A stretch of 64,000 nt of DNA from Trueperella pyogenes (lineage in GTDB: Bacteria; Actinomycetota; Actinomycetes; Actinomycetales; Actinomycetaceae): positions 62,001-126,000 of the forward strand of contig NZ_JVLH01000009.1 of the NCBI RefSeq assembly GCF_001070855.1. Reading direction: 5' to 3'. The first letter of the stretch is position 1. Each line of letters begins with the position of its first letter. Shown here one piece after another: positions 1 to 8,886 of the stretch. The notes beneath the pieces are model-generated. The model was not told where the DNA came from. It saw only the letters and a list, made by a program, of their open reading frames with translations, and did no database searches. Position numbers and translations under genes: made by a program.

Positions 1-490
1 GAGGGGTATCTGAAAGTGCACGCGCAATACCGACGCGTTGGCGCTGGCCACCGGAAAGCTCTGAGGGGTAGGCACCGCCACGATGCTCAAGACCAACTAG
101 CGCAAGAAGTTCACGAACGCGTCCTTTGCGTTGCTCGCGGGTGAACTCTTTCTTCGCGGCGACTTTCAGCGGGAATGCGATATTTTCTCCCGCGGTCTTG
201 GCATCGAAAAGGTTGGCTGCTTGGAAGACCATGCCGATCTTGCGTCGCGCTTGGCGTAGTTCGCGCCCACGAAGCTGCGACAGATCAATGTCATCAACGA
301 TGATTGACCCAAAAGTGGGTTTTTCCAGAGCGGTCAGACAGCGAATGAGCGTTGACTTACCGGCACCCGATTGGCCCACGATTCCGTGAATGCTTCCTGC
401 TTCAACGTGCAGATTCACGTGGTCAAGGGCAACGACATCATCACTTCCCTTCACGGGATAGATCTTCGAGACGTCGATCAGATCAATCAC
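1..490 (-). CDS. metN: Methionine-type ABC transporter ATP-binding protein (MetN-like), 3' part cut by window edge
   Basis: This is the N-terminal 163 residues of an ABC ATPase; the rest lies left of the window. Reading the minus strand from a GTG start at 490 gives an opening of (M)IDLIDVSKIYPVKG, then a Walker A of GQSGAGKST followed by LIRC, a Q-loop in GMVFQAANLF, and the signature LSGGQRQRVGIARAL at the edge. The LIRC after Walker A and the RQARRKIGM block are typical of MetN, which powers D/L-methionine import with MetI and MetQ; those partners are not visible here. A good Shine-Dalgarno (AGGAGG) lies 6-7 nt before the GTG, which decides the start. The C-terminal NIL domain that would prove MetN is outside the window, so another amino-acid importer ATPase remains possible. 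Confidence 0.8.
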   Translation of the reverse strand, partial: MIDLIDVSKIYPVKGSDDVVALDHVNLHVEAGSIHGIVGQSGAGKSTLIRCLTALEKPTFGSIIVDDIDLSQLRGRELRQARRKIGMVFQAANLFDAKTAGENIAFPLKVAAKKEFTREQRKGRVRELLALVGLEHRGGAYPSELSGGQRQRVGIARALSDTP

Positions 491-561
491 TGGGTCCTCC
501 TTTCATGCACCCTTAGACTATGAGTCCATGACGGAGTGTCCAAATTTTTCGTTACACAACC

Positions 562-939
562 TCACATTGCGAAACTAGACGTGAGAAGAAACGCGCAGAT
601 AGCCAGGACGCTTCCCCCCAACCAGACGCCGAAAACAAGACCGGCGGCAGACAAATACCGACGATGACTCAGAAGCATCACCGTGTCCAGCACAGCTGTG
701 GAAAAGGTTGTAAATCCGCCTAAAAAGCCCGTTGAGAGCAGGAAGAAAACAGGAGCGTTAGGGGCAAGAAAACCCGCGAGCGCACCAGCGCATATGCATC
801 CCAGTAGATTGACCATGCCGATCCCCCACTGGGGTGTTCGCTTTGCATGACACTTTTTGAGATAAAGATCCAGCTGCCAGCGACACAGAGCGCCCAGCGA
901 ACCGAAAAGGCACACGAGAAGAAAGAGCAGTGGGGTCAT
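562..939 (-). CDS. crcB: Fluoride channel subunit CrcB/Fluc (canonical copy)
   Basis: A 125-residue, four-helix membrane protein of the Fluc/CrcB family, which exports fluoride through antiparallel dimers. Visible hallmarks are the pore Asn in GMVNLLG (N44) and the GGFTTFST segment (residues 74-81), which carries the Phe and TT residues of the fluoride track. It begins inside the end of the upstream crcB-like gene with a 4-nt ATGA overlap, so the two are translationally coupled and probably made in equal amounts. Length is normal for the family. No fluoride (crcB) riboswitch was recognised; the pair is divergent from gluQ with only about 23 nt between starts. Confidence 0.93.
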   Translation of the reverse strand: MTPLLFLLVCLFGSLGALCRWQLDLYLKKCHAKRTPQWGIGMVNLLGCICAGALAGFLAPNAPVFFLLSTGFLGGFTTFSTAVLDTVMLLSHRRYLSAAGLVFGVWLGGSVLAICAFLLTSSFAM

Positions 940-1514
940 TTCTTTGCCCCCTGAGGGCCTGGCTCCTCATGTGGAGTAAGAGAGTACCCCAAAGCAGCAA
1001 CCCCAATACCAACTACAAGCAATACAAGGCTTGCAAGCATTCCCTCGATAAGCAGAGGCAAGGAGGACAGCGCCGCAGCACTAAACGGAGAAGAGACAAC
1101 TCCGGAAAGCTCACCCCCGGCAGCGGGGACTGCTGTCATTGCTTGGAGTGCATTATGGATACTGGCCATGACCATGGTGGCGTATGTGGTCAGAGCACCT
1201 GCGAAGCCACTTCCTGCGACAAGCATGACTTTTCTGCGTAGCGCATCCTCACGGAAATAGCTCTGTGCCCAGGCAGTGACAAAACCAAGAAAGAAGGCCC
1301 CAACAAGATTTACGACCACCGTGGACCAAGAAAAAACCGTAAGTTTCCCACTACCCGTAGCAGCAAGATCCAATCCCGCACGAATTGCAGTGCCAAGGAA
1401 AGCTCCGAAAGCAACACACAACCACGAGGGAATGCGCGTGAGCCAGCTCAGATGATGATGCGCCGATACGCCGACGTCCTGTTCATCACCATTCAGATGC
1501 GCTCGTGTCTCCAT
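936..1514 (-). CDS. crcB: Second, divergent CrcB/Fluc subunit
   Basis: A 192-residue CrcB-family protein with an extra N-terminal tail of about 35 residues before the first helix. It keeps the pore Asn (TVVVNLVGAFFLGF) but its signature stretch reads GFAGALTTYAT, so the conserved Phe of the TTFS motif is Tyr here. The start chosen is the ATG at 1514 (METRAHLNG); a longer reading to 1571 would overlap the divergent gluQ start. It overlaps the canonical copy by ATGA. Paired Fluc genes of this kind are known in other bacteria to form heterodimers, and one subunit can carry a degenerate pore; that is inference here. Confidence 0.88.
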   Translation of the reverse strand: METRAHLNGDEQDVGVSAHHHLSWLTRIPSWLCVAFGAFLGTAIRAGLDLAATGSGKLTVFSWSTVVVNLVGAFFLGFVTAWAQSYFREDALRRKVMLVAGSGFAGALTTYATMVMASIHNALQAMTAVPAAGGELSGVVSSPFSAAALSSLPLLIEGMLASLVLLVVGIGVAALGYSLTPHEEPGPQGAKK

Positions 1515-1537
1515 GCATCCAAGGTTAGTCTGGGGGT

Positions 1538-2572
1538 ATGGCATTTGCGTCGACCTTGACATCCCAGGCACACGATGGGGCGGGAAACTCAGCTTCTTCC
1601 CCTGAGAACTCGGCCTCGGAAATCACAATCGGAGAAGGCCACCCTGAGCATGCCCTAGGCGCCGGACGCTTCGCGCCCTCCCCCAGCGGCGACCTCCACC
1701 TTGGTAATCTTCGCACCGCGCTGCTCGCGTGGATGTGGGCACGAGTGACCGGCCGAGGTTTCGTTTTGAGGATTGAAGATATCGACCGGGTGCGTTCGGG
1801 CTCCGCACAACGTCAGATTGACGAACTGAAAGCGCTGGGAATTGATTGGGATGGTGAAGTCCTGATCCAGTCCTCGCGCGCACACGTCCATGACGAGGCC
1901 GTCACCCGCCTATTCCACGAGGGTTACGCTTTCGAGTGTTTCTGCTCGCGTAAAGACATCCGTGAAGCTGCATCCGCGCCACACGTACCACCCGGCCATT
2001 ACCCCGGGACTTGCTTGCACCTGAGCGCACCTGAGATCGCCCGAAAGCGGGAAGAATTCGCGGCCGAGGGACGCCGTCCCGCCTTGCGGTTGAAGGCTCC
2101 CGTATCGGAGTGGACGGTGCATGACGAATATTTTGGCCAATACACGGGTCCTGTCGATCACTTTGTCATCCAGCGTTCTGATGGAGCACCGGCATATAAC
2201 CTTGCGGTCGTCATTGATGACGCATTCCAGGGAGTTGACCAAGTGGTTCGCGGCGACGATCTGCTCTCTCAATCGCCCGGACAAGCAATTCTGGCGCGTT
2301 TATTGGGCTATCCCACGGTCACCTACGCACATGTCCCCCTGGTTTTAGCGCAATCGGGAGCGCGGCTCGCTAAGCGCGATGGTGCGGTAACCATCGAGGA
2401 ACTTGCGGAACGCGGGGTGACGATTGCCCAGATCATTGAGGTTTTAGCCCGCTCGATGGGGGTTGAAGGGGTTCATTCTGCCTCGCAGCTTCTTGAATCA
2501 ATGGATGTTGAGAAACTGCGCGCGCTCCCCCAAAAGCCGTGGACACCAGACTTGGAAAGGCTCTTCGCTTGA
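1538..2572 (+). CDS. gluQ: Glutamyl-Q tRNA(Asp) synthetase
   Basis: A 344-residue protein resembling the catalytic half of glutamyl-tRNA synthetase without an anticodon-binding domain, as in GluQ (YadB), which charges queuosine in tRNA-Asp with glutamate. The class I HIGH-type motif is seen as GDLHLGN after RFAPSPSG, the zinc-site cysteines as CFCSRKD followed later by YPGTC, and the KMSKS-type loop as LAKRDGA. There is an N-terminal extension of about 40 residues before RFAPSPSG, so a later start is possible. It is divergent from the crcB pair and convergent with the glycosidase gene. Gene name rests on length and domain loss relative to GltX. Confidence 0.9.
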   Translation: MAFASTLTSQAHDGAGNSASSPENSASEITIGEGHPEHALGAGRFAPSPSGDLHLGNLRTALLAWMWARVTGRGFVLRIEDIDRVRSGSAQRQIDELKALGIDWDGEVLIQSSRAHVHDEAVTRLFHEGYAFECFCSRKDIREAASAPHVPPGHYPGTCLHLSAPEIARKREEFAAEGRRPALRLKAPVSEWTVHDEYFGQYTGPVDHFVIQRSDGAPAYNLAVVIDDAFQGVDQVVRGDDLLSQSPGQAILARLLGYPTVTYAHVPLVLAQSGARLAKRDGAVTIEELAERGVTIAQIIEVLARSMGVEGVHSASQLLESMDVEKLRALPQKPWTPDLERLFA

Positions 2573-2628
2573 TCGATCGGCGTAACGCCTCAAGCCTCCC
2601 TCCTCCTCCGCCCGACCCCCACAAATGA

Positions 2629-2686
2629 CACACGAAGTTGGCAAAAGACACAGGCCATAAGCTGTGTCATTTCACAACTTCGTGTG
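2629..2686. repeat. Dispersed 58-nt nested palindrome, copy 1
   Basis: Outer arms CACACGAAGTTG (2629-2640) and CAACTTCGTGTG (2675-2686) are perfect complements. Between them is an inner hairpin with arms GACACAG and CTGTGTC around a loop containing CCATAA. A second copy of identical length lies at 63036-63093. It sits between the convergent gluQ and GH85 genes. The two copies differ at about a dozen positions, and one outer-arm change is compensated on the opposite arm, so the structure seems to be kept. Confidence 0.8.
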
Positions 2687-2693
2687 GAGGAGG

Positions 2694-2761
2694 CGCAAAC
2701 GGGACGCAACGGGGGCGCAAACGGGACGCAACGGGGGCCGCAAACAGGGCTGCAACGGCAG
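2694..2761. repeat. 22-bp tandem repeat, two perfect copies plus one degenerate
   Basis: The 22-bp unit CGCAAACGGGACGCAACGGGGG occurs exactly at 2694-2715 and 2716-2737, and a degenerate third copy follows at about 2739-2761. Each unit is itself two similar 11-mers (CGCAAACGGGA and CGCAACGGGGG). It directly follows the palindromic element. No open frame of note crosses it. Confidence 0.8.
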
Positions 2762-2807
2762 CACAAACGCGAGCACGGATAGCCGCAACACTCACTCAGA
2801 TATACGA

Positions 2808-2860
2808 GTGCCCGGGTTGGAGACCGCGTATGCAGCGGATGCGGTTTCCTTCCCGGGCAC
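2808..2860 (-). terminator. Long hairpin downstream of the GH85 gene
   Basis: Arms GTGCCCGGG...GGAGACCGC and GCGGTTTCC...CCCGGGCAC pair over about 18 bp with a TT/TT internal loop and one G-T pair, enclosing a 13-nt loop. It lies 31 nt past the stop of the GH85 gene. There is no clear T-run on the minus strand, so termination is likely but not certain. Confidence 0.55.
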
Positions 2861-2890
2861 AAAGCTCTTCTCAATACTTAGAAGAGCCGC

Positions 2891-5800
2891 TCACCTTTCC
2901 TCGCGCTTGCGACGCAAAGCGGTGAGAGTCCCACCGGTCATCACCAGGATCAGTGCAATTGCGCCAATCACCGCGACAGTGACACCGGTGCCAGCGAGAG
3001 ACGAGCCCGCCTTCTTGCTCGCGCTGTTCTTCGGGTTCGTCATCGCTGACTTGCCCTGATCATTCCCGGCTTGGCTCGCCTGATCCTTGCCGGGTTGCTG
3101 GCCGTTTGTTCCGGGGGCATTGCCCTGGGGATCATTCGGCACATTCCCAATACCAATCCCCGTATTTCCACCATTTCCAGCCTGGTTACCCTGGGTGCTT
3201 CCCTGGCCGTTGCCTTGGTCGCTATCGGACGAGGCCGAGGCGGAAGGCTGAGGTTGCGTGGTGGGCTGCTCGCTGGGCTGGCTTGGCTGAACAGTGGGCT
3301 GAGCACTGGGCTCAGCGGTGGCCTCGGCAGTGGGCGAGGCCGAGGGGCTCACTGACGCAGAAGGAGCAGTCGTGGGTTCTTCGGATGGCTGCGGCTGGGC
3401 CGAAGGCTCCGCGGTGGGTTGAGCACTTGGATCAGTCGAGGGCTGTGCACTGGGCTGCGTTGACGGCGCAGCTGTTGGCGTAACCGTAGGTGCTACTGTC
3501 GGCTCCGCAGAGGGCTCAGTCGTGGGAGTAGGAGTCGGCGTAACCGCTCCCCCATTCACCGTCAGCATCAGGCTCATTGTCGAAGCGTTGCCTGATTCAT
3601 CCGTTGCAGTGAGGACCAGTTCTCGAGTCCCACTCCACGTCGGAGTTCCCGAAATGGTTCCACTGGCTACATCAAGCGAGAGACCCGATGCGGTCACTCC
3701 CGAATCAGAAGCTGCGCGGTCCATTGAGTGGTTATTCCGTGTATTCGCAGAGCGAGCTCCCCAATCGAAGATCGGCTCATCATCGTCATCCCAACCATCA
3801 TTAGGACCGTGGGTGGGCGCTGCGGTTGGCTCAGTGGTGGGTTCATCGCTCGGCTCATTGGTATCGGGCAGAAGCATCGGGTCATTCAAAGCCTTCGGCC
3901 CCTCGCCCGTGGTCGGAATTGCCACAGAATTGCCTTCGGGTCCATCCGGATCCACCAGTTTGGCCGACAAAGTAACGGTCGAGAAGTTATCGCGAGCAGT
4001 CGCAACGATATTCTTCATTGACGCACCCGCAGCGATCTCTTGATCGTTCCACGGGCTGGCCCACAGCTCAGGCGCCGCACGGTCAACAATTCCCATTGCC
4101 CCGTCTTTTGCCTTCACAACCACTTGTCCCGAGGTGTTACCCGCGTAGTCGGTAATCGAGTAGGTTGCACCGTGGGTGCCCAGAGGACGTGTGCGCTTAA
4201 GCTGGCCGTTCTCATCCCGGTTACCCCAGTCGGAACGGTTGTTCTTACCACGGGTAGCGGTCCAGCTTTGGTCACCCATCGCATTGATCTTCTGCCAATC
4301 CTTTGTCGTTGGGTTAACCAGCTTGTACTTCGCACCGTCTAGTCCAACAAAGTCCTGTCGTCCCATCGGCCGCGAGTATGAATCGTTGTAACGCCCGCGC
4401 AATGCCAGAGCTGAAATCGCACCGGTATCGACACCCAATGGTTGAACCGTTGCTCGGAACATCAACCCCTCCGCGGGTGCAGGCAGAGATACCGAAGTAT
4501 CTTCTGGACCGACCGTGTATTCGGCGTATCCGTGGTAGGGGTTATCCTCACCCGCGTACAACGTTTCAAGACGAACCTTGTATCCGGTGGGCGTCCCCGA
4601 AGCGGGTGCCTTCCACGACAGTTCGACCTGCCCTGAAGTCGCTGCTTGAGTGAAGTTGCCGTTAGCATCCTTTGCCGTTGCATAAGTCAATTCACTGGGA
4701 AGTGCTGAGCGATTAACGACCAGTTCGGCAGGCTGCGAAATCGATCCATCCTTGCCCACTGCTCGAAGTCGGAGCATATAGCTGCCCTCAAGATCAACCT
4801 TCTTGACGTAGCGCGAATCCCCATAGGCCTGAGCAAGATGACGCACATTGCCTGAGGCATCCACGGCCTCGAGAATGTAGGAATCGACGGAGGCAAAGTC
4901 TGCCTTCTGCCACGAAACGTTCATCTCACCATCGGTGGTCAGCTCATCGATCCTAAATCCAGCGGGGATCGCGGGTGTCGCGGACTCATCACTAACAGCA
5001 AGTTTGCCGACGTTCACCTGAACATCGCCGCTTCCCTCAACCTGCAGGCCCATCGTTGCAATTGTTCGGCCCTGGAAGTCAGAAAGATCAACAAGCGAAT
5101 CCTTCCATCCATCTGTCGAGGCCGCACCCAAGGAGAGAGTGACAACTTCCCCTGGCTTGTCGGCAAAGACCAGTGCCAGGCGAGCCTTCGTTGACGCATC
5201 CTTTGCGCGCCACACAACTTCAGCGGTCGAGTTGCCCTTCACGTCCAGGTTCGTCTTGTACAGGCGAATGGTCTGCGCTTGCTGCGCTTGACCGTAGAGG
5301 ACAAGAGAGTTTCCTCCCTGATATGCGCCGACTGGCGAATACGGCAAAGCCACTTCTTTACCCTGCAGATCGACTCGGGGTTCTTCGCCGTAATCGAAAT
5401 CCGCCTTCAGGGTTGCCCCACCCTGGCCTGTAATCCACCACTGCCACGACGGCAAAATGGATTGGGCTCCCATGTCCGACCACTCGGACGTATTGCTAAC
5501 AGCACCCTTTGTGTAGGAACGCATCCCTTTACCAGTCGAGAAATTCGTCCAGAAATTGCTTCCCTGAATGACGCTTCGAGCCGGGGCAAAGTCTGCAACT
5601 CCAACCCATCCCTTGCCCTTCACACCTACGGCAGGATTGGCCTGTCCATTGGCAGAGCCGGTCTGAGTCACGTCCTGCTTCATGCCAGAGAAGTACATGC
5701 GCTCACGCTGAGCGATCATCCACTGATAGGGCTGTTGCTGCATGAAAGGACGTGCCGAATCGGTGCGGCCGGTGATTTCCTGAATATTGTCATCCAGACC

Positions 5801-6871
5801 GCGTTGGTAGTGATCCGAGGGAGTAAAGAGAGCAATCGAAGTCAGCGGAGAGTGATTTTCTTTCGAGGCGTAGCCTTGGTCGACCCCGCCACTGGAGCGA
5901 AAACCGGTCTGGTTGGCTTCGATTCCAGCGAATACTTCCTTGTAGGGGTCATATCCATTCGCAAGCGCCCAGCTATTCATTCGCTTGCCGTTGTTTCCGT
6001 AGTTCACGAAGACAGAAGAGTGAATACGCCCGTGTTCCTCGTCGCGCAGCCACGCGGCCTTAGATTCGTTGAAGGAAGAGTTGGTGTCGTACCACTGAGT
6101 CCACAAACCCTGGCTGGTCAGATAGGACATGAAGGGCTTGAATTCCTCGTCGTCCCCCCATTCTTCTTGGTTGAGGAAATAACCGTCGAAACCGTAGTAC
6201 TTGGCCATATCAACCAGTTTCTTGGCGATGATATAGCCCTGGGAGTTCGGATCTTTATCGAACATCTCGGTGAAGGTCAGGCCCGGGCGGAATGAGGGGT
6301 CGAAGTACAAGATCGCAATCGACTTCACACCGTTTCGGTGTGCGGCATTGGTGTATTCGGGACTGGGCAGGGTAAGAACACCGAACTCAAATCCGCGGTT
6401 ACGCCAATCCGAGGTTGCTGGATTGTAGATTGCCTGCGGAACCCCCAAGGAAGCACCGCCGTGCCACGGTGACCAGTAGTCCGTGTACTGCCAGAAGTTC
6501 AAAGTATGGTCAGTGAAAGTGTTGTTAAAGGTTGTTGAGCCGAAGAAGGAATTTCCGTAGTCGCCCTGCATGAGCATGATTTCGGATTTCCCATCCAGTT
6601 CTGGCTTCACCTGGGTGTCAGGATTTCGATCAATTCGAGGCTGGAGAGGGACGGTTGCGCGAAGCTGACTTGCAAACGGGTCAGATTCGGGGGTCCAGTC
6701 ACGCAGGTCTTGAACGCGGTAGCCCGAGACCACGGGCTGTGCACTTCCGACCGCAGAATCACCCTGAGGTGGGTAGGAGTCTGCAGCGAATGCAGCGGGG
6801 ATTATCAACGCGCTAGCGGCGGTCAGTGCGCCAATGGCAACAAGGCGCCTCTTATTCTTATGTGTCGACAT
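2891..6871 (-). CDS. Cell-wall-anchored endo-beta-N-acetylglucosaminidase, GH85 (EndoD-like)
   Basis: A 1326-residue secreted enzyme. The start is the ATG at 6871 (MSTHKNKRR), preceded by AAGGAG and followed by a signal peptide ending near IIPAAFA. Residues about 60-400 form the GH85 barrel; the catalytic Asn-X-Glu is seen as FLNQEEW (N234, E236), as in EndoD. GH85 enzymes cut between the two core GlcNAc residues of N-linked glycans on host glycoproteins. Beta-sandwich/Ig-like modules follow, then a Pro/Thr/Ser/Gln-rich wall-spanning stretch (about 1110-1215). A sorting signal LAGTG (1292-1296), hydrophobic helix and RRKREER tail mark sortase anchoring. It is the last gene of the sugar-import locus to its right, which suggests that released glycans feed that importer. 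Confidence 0.92.
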   Translation of the reverse strand: MSTHKNKRRLVAIGALTAASALIIPAAFAADSYPPQGDSAVGSAQPVVSGYRVQDLRDWTPESDPFASQLRATVPLQPRIDRNPDTQVKPELDGKSEIMLMQGDYGNSFFGSTTFNNTFTDHTLNFWQYTDYWSPWHGGASLGVPQAIYNPATSDWRNRGFEFGVLTLPSPEYTNAAHRNGVKSIAILYFDPSFRPGLTFTEMFDKDPNSQGYIIAKKLVDMAKYYGFDGYFLNQEEWGDDEEFKPFMSYLTSQGLWTQWYDTNSSFNESKAAWLRDEEHGRIHSSVFVNYGNNGKRMNSWALANGYDPYKEVFAGIEANQTGFRSSGGVDQGYASKENHSPLTSIALFTPSDHYQRGLDDNIQEITGRTDSARPFMQQQPYQWMIAQRERMYFSGMKQDVTQTGSANGQANPAVGVKGKGWVGVADFAPARSVIQGSNFWTNFSTGKGMRSYTKGAVSNTSEWSDMGAQSILPSWQWWITGQGGATLKADFDYGEEPRVDLQGKEVALPYSPVGAYQGGNSLVLYGQAQQAQTIRLYKTNLDVKGNSTAEVVWRAKDASTKARLALVFADKPGEVVTLSLGAASTDGWKDSLVDLSDFQGRTIATMGLQVEGSGDVQVNVGKLAVSDESATPAIPAGFRIDELTTDGEMNVSWQKADFASVDSYILEAVDASGNVRHLAQAYGDSRYVKKVDLEGSYMLRLRAVGKDGSISQPAELVVNRSALPSELTYATAKDANGNFTQAATSGQVELSWKAPASGTPTGYKVRLETLYAGEDNPYHGYAEYTVGPEDTSVSLPAPAEGLMFRATVQPLGVDTGAISALALRGRYNDSYSRPMGRQDFVGLDGAKYKLVNPTTKDWQKINAMGDQSWTATRGKNNRSDWGNRDENGQLKRTRPLGTHGATYSITDYAGNTSGQVVVKAKDGAMGIVDRAAPELWASPWNDQEIAAGASMKNIVATARDNFSTVTLSAKLVDPDGPEGNSVAIPTTGEGPKALNDPMLLPDTNEPSDEPTTEPTAAPTHGPNDGWDDDDEPIFDWGARSANTRNNHSMDRAASDSGVTASGLSLDVASGTISGTPTWSGTRELVLTATDESGNASTMSLMLTVNGGAVTPTPTPTTEPSAEPTVAPTVTPTAAPSTQPSAQPSTDPSAQPTAEPSAQPQPSEEPTTAPSASVSPSASPTAEATAEPSAQPTVQPSQPSEQPTTQPQPSASASSDSDQGNGQGSTQGNQAGNGGNTGIGIGNVPNDPQGNAPGTNGQQPGKDQASQAGNDQGKSAMTNPKNSASKKAGSSLAGTGVTVAVIGAIALILVMTGGTLTALRRKREER

Positions 6872-7136
6872 CTGCCAGGAGCTCCTTCGCCCTGTCGATT
6901 TGTGTGTAGTTGTGGGTACGCGGAGTACCAATGTGGCCCATGTGGGATTCCAAGAGTCACAGGCGGCGCCCGATCCGCTGCGATCGATTGCCGATGAGAA
7001 AAACCGGTTAAGTTCATCGGTTAGAAGCCATGGTACCAAAGCGCAATCGACACCAAAACCAGTTCTGACCACCGATGATAACGATTTGATAAACCGTATG
7101 AAGGAGCAACCTTCTCTGATTACATAGCAAGGAAAA
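6872..7136 (-). promoter_or_regulatory. Leader/promoter region of the GH85 gene
   Basis: This 265-nt stretch has no credible gene. It contains the Shine-Dalgarno of the GH85 gene and a small palindrome AACCGGTT near 7003-7010, followed closely by a second CGGTTA. No matching copy of the LacI-type operator found upstream of the GH2 gene was seen. A separate promoter here is inferred because a terminator-like hairpin lies upstream at 7137-7175. Confidence 0.35.
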
Positions 7137-7175
7137 GGGACGGGAACGCATTCTCATGGAACACGTTCCCGTCCC
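7137..7175 (-). terminator. Rho-independent terminator after the sugar-binding protein gene
   Basis: Perfect 12-bp arms GGGACGGGAACG (7137-7148) and CGTTCCCGTCCC (7164-7175), followed on the minus strand by TTTTCCTT. It separates the importer genes from the GH85 gene and may act as a partial attenuator. Confidence 0.8.
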
Positions 7176-7213
7176 GATTATTTAGCCGCTCTCTCGCAAC
7201 TAGCACGGACTTT

Positions 7214-7225
7214 TGAGATATCTCA
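7214..7225. repeat. 12-bp perfect palindrome TGAGATATCTCA
   Basis: A perfect palindrome lies in the 208-nt space (7176-7383) between the terminator and the end of the binding-protein gene. It could be a protein-binding site or chance; nothing else was recognised in this spacer. Confidence 0.3.
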
Positions 7226-7383
7226 GCGAGCACTCTTTCCGACACATCACTGGCATTAATTCACGTGTCGGCCCCTGACCCCACTGGAATCGAATCATGG
7301 TCTCGCGCTAACAAGCGGCTGTCACCGTTGAGGGAGCAGCAAGAGGTCCCTCAACGAAGTACCCCATAGGGAAATACACACTC

Positions 7384-8766
7384 CTACTTCAGTGAAGAGC
7401 TAGCAGTTTCCTGCAGCTTGTCCAGAGTCGTATCAACTGCAGCTCCGTTCAGCCAGGTGGCCTCAATCTGCTCCTGAATCTGGTCGGCAATCTTCGGCCA
7501 GGCCTCGACACGCGGAGCCATACGAGCGTAGGTCGTCGCGGTCTTCAGGTACTGCGAGCGGTGCGGAGCATTGAGGTACTCGCTAGATTCCAGAGCCTTC
7601 TGGGTTGCAGGCATGTGACCGGTCGCGATCGCCCAGTCCCCGGTGTGCTCATTGAGGAACTTCGCAAACTCGAAGGCTGCGCGGTACTTCTTCGCATCGG
7701 GCTTGGCCGAAACGGGGACGGTCCACACGTGGGAGTTCGCCCAGGTTGCCTTGTCCTTGAAGAGCATGAGCGCATCGCTGGTCTCGTACTTGAAGGGAGC
7801 TTCAGCGGTGAACTGGTTGACCGACCACACACCGTTGTACATGACGGCCGACTCGCCGCGCAGGAAGCCCTGAACCGAGGCATCGTAGTCGTGGTTGACG
7901 GTCGTGTAGCCGTCCTTAACCAGGGTGTTGATAAACTCCAGTGAAGTCTTTGCCTCAGCCGAGTTCATATTCGCCTTGGTGCCGTCTGCGGAAATAATGT
8001 CCGAGCCCTGCTGCTGGACCAGAGTCATCCACAAGCGCTCGCCCATCGGGTCCTTTGACAGGGCGATATCGATGTAGTTCTTTCCGGTCTTTTCCTTCAC
8101 GGCCTTTGCGTGAGCAAGGAGCTCATCGGGCGAAGTCGGAAGCTTGTAGGTACCGTCCTCACCGACCAATCCGGCCTGGGAGAGGATATCCATATTCAGG
8201 TGACTGATGATGGCGTGGGTGTCGAAGGGAACGCCCCACTTCTTGTCCTTGTAGGTCACCGCGTCCAAAGCCGGCTTCGTCGAGCCGGACAGGTCGATGC
8301 CCACTCCATCAGGCACCTCCATGAGCAGACCCTTGGCAGCATAGTCGGGCAGGTTGGAGCCGTGCATGATTGCCACGTCGGGGCGATCCGACGAGGCCAG
8401 AGCGGCATTGAGCGAGTCATAGTAGCTGTGCCATGAGGCACCGCCCATACGCTCAACCTTGATTCCCCACTTGTTCTCTGCATTGAACTTGTTGGTGAGG
8501 ATCGAGATGGCCGTGCATTCACTGTTGGCCTTGGACAGGTCAGTGACGCCATCAGTCTTTTCTTGGCAGTCGCCAAAGAAGCGAGCCATGGTGATAGTGG
8601 TTCCCTTAAGGTCGTCATCGCTGACGGAAGCAATTGCCGCCCCATCAACAGTCTTCGAGGAGGAGGCGGAGTTCACTCCACATCCGGTGAGTACAAAGAG
8701 CGCGGTCGTAGCCAGTGCGCATGCACCGATTCCCGCGTGACGTGTCAGTGCGCGTCCTTGTCGCAT
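7384..8766 (-). CDS. Sugar ABC transporter substrate-binding lipoprotein
   Basis: A 460-residue solute-binding protein of the carbohydrate (CUT1, family 1) type. The start at 8766 (MRQGRALTRH) has AAAGG 7 nt upstream; an ATG two codons earlier is too close to it. A lipoprotein signal peptide ends at LTGC, so the protein should be anchored to the outer face of the membrane. The body shows the family pattern of an early conserved segment, a VAIMHGSNL block and a late region of ERLWMTLVQQQG and KYRAAFEFAKFLNEH type. It is followed by a terminator and preceded by both permeases and the GH2 gene. The substrate is inferred to be an oligosaccharide released from host N-glycans; the sequence alone does not fix it. 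Confidence 0.9.
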   Translation of the reverse strand: MRQGRALTRHAGIGACALATTALFVLTGCGVNSASSSKTVDGAAIASVSDDDLKGTTITMARFFGDCQEKTDGVTDLSKANSECTAISILTNKFNAENKWGIKVERMGGASWHSYYDSLNAALASSDRPDVAIMHGSNLPDYAAKGLLMEVPDGVGIDLSGSTKPALDAVTYKDKKWGVPFDTHAIISHLNMDILSQAGLVGEDGTYKLPTSPDELLAHAKAVKEKTGKNYIDIALSKDPMGERLWMTLVQQQGSDIISADGTKANMNSAEAKTSLEFINTLVKDGYTTVNHDYDASVQGFLRGESAVMYNGVWSVNQFTAEAPFKYETSDALMLFKDKATWANSHVWTVPVSAKPDAKKYRAAFEFAKFLNEHTGDWAIATGHMPATQKALESSEYLNAPHRSQYLKTATTYARMAPRVEAWPKIADQIQEQIEATWLNGAAVDTTLDKLQETASSSLK

Positions 8767-8886
8767 TGTCATGCCTTTCGTTGTGTGGTGAATGGTGAGT
8801 TTTCGTGGGAGTAAGATCCTCATTGCCGAGGCCGGGTTTCCCTTTCCCAACAGTGACGATCAGGCGTGTGGCGCAGGTGGCGATGC

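Noticed and set aside
1515-1537. Fluoride riboswitch before the crcB pair
   Set aside because: The gap to the divergent gluQ gene is too short and no crcB motif pseudoknot was recognised.
5279-6295. Plus-strand open frame of 338 codons inside the GH85 gene
   Set aside because: Antisense to a gene with clear catalytic motifs and domain structure; it is a shadow frame.
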